Source: Sphagnum compactum (taxonomy: Eukaryota; Bryophyta; Sphagnopsida; Sphagnales). Taken from it: 64,000 nucleotides of DNA. Where the stretch lies: contig OZ234493.1 of assembly GCA_965153455.1 (NCBI GenBank), positions 24,728,213 to 24,792,212 on the forward strand. The letters run 5' to 3'. Every line of letters starts with the position of its first letter. The stretch's first letter is position 1. Under the pieces are notes generated by a model. That model was not told the DNA's origin, did not search any database, and was given only the letters and a program-made list of their open reading frames with translations. The position numbers were made by a program, and so were the translations under genes. This document shows positions 59,201 to 64,000 of the stretch, one piece after another.

Positions 59201-62134
59201 GAAGGTGTCCTTCATTCTATTGTTCCTCCTCTCCACCTCTTTGCAGCTTTTCCTTACTTTTGCATCTAATGAGGAAAGTTTTATGGACATGCCAATGGAG
59301 ATGTTTAGTATCTGCAAAATATCTTAGTTGGGGTATTAGCAGAGTGGATGTGTACCATGTTACAACTCCCATCCTTGTGGGGACTCCTGCATTCACGTTA
59401 TCCAAATGTGGAGTTGACTCGTATTGTTATTTGAACAGAGCAACACAGTTTGCAAGTTCCTGAAGACACCAAGCATGTATTTGTTTAATGTTTGGTCTTG
59501 GGTCTTGAATAGGGCAATCCACTGGAAGGCCAGTATTTGAGGGACATTTTACCAACAATTCCTCACTTAAATGCTTTTGGTGTCACTTCTGATGTGGTAC
59601 ATTGTTTCATCATCCCTGATTCTTTCAAATGACCTTTTGCTAGGGCACATTATACTCCTTGTGATGATACAAAGGTGCTGTAACACTGACAGCATACTCA
59701 TTATGGATTTTATTGTTTTTATTGAGTAAATGCTTGTAGCTAGTAAACAAAAGGGCCATTACGATTTATGAGCTTTGAGTATTCCATGCAGATGGAATGT
59801 ATTGTGTAAGGACAATGCTGGTAGATATCTCATTTGGAATAAGGCAATTCTTTTCTTCTTGTTGCATCATTTGCAGGTACAAATTGACTCTGGTGTGTTC
59901 ACCTTGCAGGAATTTCTTGAAGATATTCCTGAAGTAATGAAGAATGTTGTTACTGTGACCAAGATTGCTGGATCAGGTGCTGCACAGAGCTGTGGGGGCT
60001 ACTTCAAGGTACTGTAACATCCCCCTTAAGATCTTCCATCAACCACGAATGGGCTGAATGGGCAAGGATACGTGCTGAACATCAGACCACACAATCTTAG
60101 TGTCCAGCTGGTATCCTCATATCTGTTATAGTCTTCAAAAACACTGGTCCATGGTTATTATATCCTCTGCATCACAACCTTGGAAGTCCTGTATCTGTTC
60201 TGTGCCACAGCTTCAGCAGTGGAACCCACAGGAAAAATCAGATATCATTGTTGTTGCTTTTGGGAGTGCCCCTGGTGTGCCCAATTGGTGAGTGCTTTCA
60301 TCACCTTTCATCACATCATTGTTGTGCCCCTTCTGTTAGTTGATAAAATACTGGAAATGTGCAGCTTGAATCCAACCTCTTGTTTGTGGTGTGAGTGCAA
60401 GTCAAGGTCTAAGATGACTAGCAGAGGGCTATTGCAACAGCCTGTTGTTTGTTGCCACCATCATCGAATACTTTGTTAGAATGTCACACTGTGGCTGAGT
60501 CATTGAAACATCAACCAAATATTTGGCACAATACTGAACTTGGCAAACCTGTTCATTTGGTGAATTGTCCATCTCTTGATTGTGGACTTGCTTACAGTGA
60601 TGTACATCAATGACCAGGGGAGGAGTTTTACGAAAAGCCAAGATGGAGATTAGAACACAAGGATCGATCTCTGTGTTTGATACCCTTTATGTTGTGGACA
60701 GCCAGCGCTCATGGTACACACATGAGGATTGCTGGGAACTGGACAGAAGCAGTGCAGAAGAGAAGTGTCAGCAAGCAGGGCCCCAACAACCAAGATTAGG
60801 GGGATACTACCAAATGGAGTTGGAAATCTCTTTGAAATCATACAAGCATGTAATCATGCTTGGTGATTCAATGGGTGCGAGTGCTGCTCTCTTGTTCTCT
60901 CGACTGGCCACTTCAGTCCTTGCCTTCTGCCCACAGGTATTTTCTGTTGCTGTATTCGGTGTCTATGTTTGTGCTTATTTGAGCATCAAACCAAAACTCC
61001 AAGTGATTGGGACTCATGACCACCTTCCAAGTGGTTGTTAGTTTCAATTTACCACTAGGTCATGCTAGTTGTTACCTCCAATAGCCAACCCAAATATAGT
61101 AGGGTCACTGGACAAACTGGTCATCAGTAACAATTGCAAGTGTCTAGACATTGAAGCTTGGAGGAAGATCATTGGCCCTGTTACATTATTTTGAAAGTGT
61201 TCAGCTGCAAAAGGAAGTAGTTGCCCCAAGGGTGAATAGTCACTTGTAGAGTTGGCAAATTTCACATCATTCTTTTTCTTCTTTCATTCACTTATTTGCC
61301 TTCATTCACTTATCACTCTTTTGGGAGATGAAGGGTGCTGTTGAAGGTGAGGAGAGTTGTAAAAGCTGTGTCATGCCCAAATATAGTTGTCATTCCACAC
61401 TGCACCATTTTTTCCATCTGGGATCTGTATTGTGGTAGGTAGCATATTTGGACACAATAGAACTTGTGTTCTGTGATTTCTTGCAGCAGCCCTTGGGTGC
61501 TCTCCTGAAAACTAGTCCTCACAAATCTTCATGGGAGTGACATGACTTCTTTTGCACTACATTTGTAAGGTGGTCTTATTTAAAGTTTTGGCATGTACTA
61601 GGTGGATCTCAGCACATCTTCGATCAGGCCTGGCCAAGATGAAGCATGGCTGCAAGCATTTCAGCAGGAGATTCTGCAGGCTGTATCAGCCTCATCTGCT
61701 AAGATATGTGTGCACTGTGGTACATGGTCACATGATATTGATCAGGCGAAACTTCTACCAGCCTCAAAGGTTGTCACTTGTGCAGACTAGGAATTTCTCA
61801 ATTAGATTGGCAACTTTTAAATAGTGTCAAAATTTCAGAGTTTCTGAACCAACTGCAGTTTAATGACTCGTTTTATAACAGAATGAGTTAAGGTTCACAG
61901 TGATATGCAATGGACCATGTCTGGGAATACACTCATGCTGCAAACACCCTTTCTTCTGGTATGCCCTTTTCATATTTACTTACATATTTATAGCATATGC
62001 ATCTATGGCAGGTGAAACTGGAGGTGCATAATGTGGATGACCACCGTCTTGCAAAGGAGCTTGACACACGAGAGAAGCTTGTCAGCCTTGTACTTCAGGA
62101 GATAAATGAGGCAAACCTTGCATGCACAACTTAA
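56298..62134 (+). CDS. Leucine-rich repeat protein fused to a C-terminal alpha/beta-hydrolase-like domain
   Basis: About fifteen exons join in phase: 56298-56334, 56885-56971, 57296-57405, 57633-57752, 57901-57993, 58295-58337, 58631-58740, 58885-59018, 59110-59182, 59513-59596, 59877-60008, 60211-60287, 60618-60936, 61602-61769 and 62012-62134, giving about 569 aa. Residues about 25-290 form some ten LRRs of the LxxLxLxxNxLxxLPxxI type (for example LPASIGDLQQLEGLWITGN), like plant intracellular Ras-group LRR proteins. The C-terminal part looks like an alpha/beta hydrolase: strand DIIVVAFGSAPG, nucleophile elbow LGDSMGASAAL (Ser about 450), FCPQVDL, then VHCGTWSHDID and VDDHRLAKEL with the likely catalytic His (about 540). 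There is no signal peptide or transmembrane helix, so it is probably intracellular. The intron after 58740 starts with GC. The start is uncertain: a Met at 56857 in an unspliced exon 2 would give about 566 aa. The substrate is unknown. Confidence 0.85.
58741..58884 (+). other. GC-AG intron in the LRR-hydrolase gene
   Basis: The upstream exon ends LQDLWIQ at CAG (58740) and the sequence continues GCAAGC. The downstream exon begins GGCAATAAA after GCAG (58884), giving IQGNKLKALP in phase. No GT donor lies at the required position, and GCAAGC is the usual form of the minor GC donor class. Confidence 0.75.
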
Positions 62135-63097
62135 GCTGTCATGTTGATGGTAGATGATCAGGCACATGTTGCTCAATTGATTCCATAGATTATTTGCCGT
62201 TTTCTGAGATGCATGCAAGCATTTTTTCAGGAAAGTTTGTTTCCAGCCTAAATATGAACAATACCTAAGATATTCCCAAAGCAACCCTCCAGACAACCCA
62301 GATGTGGCGAACATTGGTTGCACAATCCTCAATATTTGACTGAGTAAATATTTTTAGGTAGTCCAGACATCAATCTTGTGTTCCTGTCGGAAAATTGACT
62401 GGTCAAGTACCATTCACACATTAGATCAGTAGAACCTAACCATAGAATACTTCAGCCAGTAGAGCACCAACTTCTGTACGACTCTAGCGATAAATAGCTG
62501 GTCAGTACAACTGTAAATCTGCTGGATGGAGCCATCATGCATGTAAAACATTAGTGATAAACAAGCAACTAGGGCTTTGTATATTAACCGACTTGCCATA
62601 ATCTGATGAGATGAAAGCAATTCTAAAATCATCAATTCACTTCCTTTCTTCGTCAGTCAACCTTATTGTGTAATAAGGTACCTCATCAGCTAATGCTATT
62701 ATTCCTCAGGTTTGCCAGCCAGGGCACTCTTCTTCTCAGCTGTCACTAGAAACCAAAAATTGTTGATGAGATTGCTGTTCAATTGCAATTACACCAGTTG
62801 CATGCACACCAAAAATGCCCAACCTGTTCTTGGGAATCTGTATCCAAGGAAAAAAACAATAACAGAAAATCTCAACAGAGATGTGTGAAATGACAACTGC
62901 ATGTCCAGGTTTGCAATGTAAGATGGCATCTGCTTACTAGAATCCTCAAATGTGATCACTGAACAGAGAAACTCCATTATTTTCCAGGGGCAGCAGTACA
63001 CTAAACAATAAAGTCATAAACACAGCTGTGGTGCACAAAACAAATGGCTGGATTCCACAAACCAGTCAACAATCATCGAAGTCCTCCAAAAGTTAAT
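62135..63097. other. Interval between convergent LRR-hydrolase and FCF1 genes
   Basis: The two 3' ends face each other here and both 3' UTRs must lie in this interval. Short frames on either strand (for example 62789-63001 minus) have no recognisable content. Confidence 0.5.
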
Positions 63098-63853
63098 TTA
63101 CATCCGTGGTGCTGCAGCAGAACCCACCAGCAAATTCAGCACATCAAACATGACACATAGCACTCACAGATCCTTTGTGCAAACTGTTTAAGTCAAGTTA
63201 GTTAAATTTTCTAGAATGTTAAATAGCTTCAAGAGGATCCAAGAGCAAGGCAACAACTTTGCATTGAAAGTGTCTTTTACCTCCACCAAGGGTAGCTTCA
63301 GGTAGTCGCTCTATGGAGTACCGATGTTGTGTAATGTACATGATAGGAACACCAGGAATCTGCAAGAGAGCAACCCATCACATCAATCCCTGGCACCTAG
63401 TCTAGAAAACATGTTGCAGTATGCCCCATGCCAAAAACCAGTCCTGTAACTCTAGAACAAGTGTGCCATTACAACACAATTTACTAAAGAAAGCCAAAAC
63501 AAAGCCTAACAAAGCCCATGTAGGAAAGTCTGCTGCAGGTGAACATTTGTCACCTTGCGAATGCGACGCTTCAAATCTCGATCACAAGTGGCCACAATGT
63601 AACACTTATGCTGCAAGCCAACCATATCTCACTGGTTCAGTCAAACTAGACATCACTAGTAGGAAAATTGGTAGAAACACTGGAAACTACAAGGCAGTTA
63701 GCAATCTACAATCCAAAATTGTAGTTAGTTAGAGAAAGGATACAGGAAATATGGGGTGGGCCTACTTGGGTAACACGTTCAACAAGACAGTCATCAGCAT
63801 ATGTGCCCTTGTGAGTGCATGGCAACCTGTCGAATCGTGGGTCCTTCGCAATC
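63098..63853 (-). CDS. FCF1: rRNA-processing endonuclease FCF1/UTP24, C-terminal part (5' part outside the window)
   Basis: Four minus-strand exons are visible: 63766-63853, 63554-63610, 63281-63359 and a 14-bp last exon at 63098-63111, which encodes the end of A-P-R-M and TAA. They join in phase to [20 protein letters not shown]..., then [19 protein letters not shown], then [20 protein letters not shown] and the terminal GGAPRM. This is the end of the PIN-domain nuclease FCF1 (UTP24) of the small-subunit processome, which cleaves pre-18S rRNA at the A1/A2 sites in the nucleolus. PIN acidic residues lie in the TYADD and TCDRD motifs. The first exon here begins in phase 2 after CAG, and no further exon was found to 64000, so a long intron crosses the window edge. 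Confidence 0.95.
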
Positions 63854-64000
63854 CTGTTATACGTGCTCAAACTTCAGAACTGTTCCAAGCACCACAAATC
63901 AACACTAACAAACAATACAACGTATACACAGACAAGGACTTCAATATGGCAAACAAAACTTCACCCACCACACTGACATATACAAAGAGAATTTTTCAAA

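Overview
The window reads as nuclear DNA of a land plant, most likely a seed-free plant such as a bryophyte; the species cannot be fixed from sequence alone. The evidence is GT-AG split genes with short exons, plant-type housekeeping genes (Mediator subunit MED17, an intronless 6-phosphogluconate dehydrogenase, the rRNA-processing nuclease FCF1), telo-box-like AAACCCTAAACCC promoter sequence, a plant-type Helitron, and long AT-rich intergenic tracts full of decayed transposons and minisatellites.

Layout. 0.16-3.15 kb: a four-exon gene for an unidentified Pro/Glu/Ala-rich protein (+), convergent with 6-phosphogluconate dehydrogenase (-, 4.48-5.98 kb). 6.5-15 kb: repeat desert with three adjacent simple-unit tandem arrays, a near-perfect palindromic CACTA-type MITE with a 3-bp target duplication, and a decayed LTR-retroelement gag (-). 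15.4-20.5 kb: MED17 (-, eight exons, about 648 aa). 21.4-40.5 kb: gene-poor sequence with the remnant of a transposon-like gene carrying a SGHGKG motif, several degenerate tandem arrays, a 16-unit 43-bp minisatellite and microsatellites. 40.5-47.9 kb: an autonomous-type but decayed Helitron (HUH replication initiator plus Pif1-like helicase, +), preceded by rearranged copies of its own leader and by a first-exon fragment of a SINA-type E3 ligase gene, which may be a captured gene piece. 48-53.2 kb: AT-rich repeat desert. 53.6-62.1 kb: a divergent gene pair, a UPF0739/C1orf74-like gene (-) and an LRR plus alpha/beta-hydrolase fusion gene (+, about 15 exons), with starts about 480 bp apart. 63.1-64 kb: the 3' part of FCF1/UTP24 (-), running off the window.

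The recognised genes do not form one pathway. They cover the oxidative pentose phosphate pathway, Pol II transcription, 18S rRNA processing, and two poorly characterised proteins. The points most worth a second look are the LRR-hydrolase fusion, the Helitron helicase frame broken only by stop codons, the SINA exon next to duplicated Helitron leaders, and an apparent frame break in the UPF0739-like gene. Exon boundaries were placed by eye from splice consensus, reading phase and remembered family alignments; no search was run.
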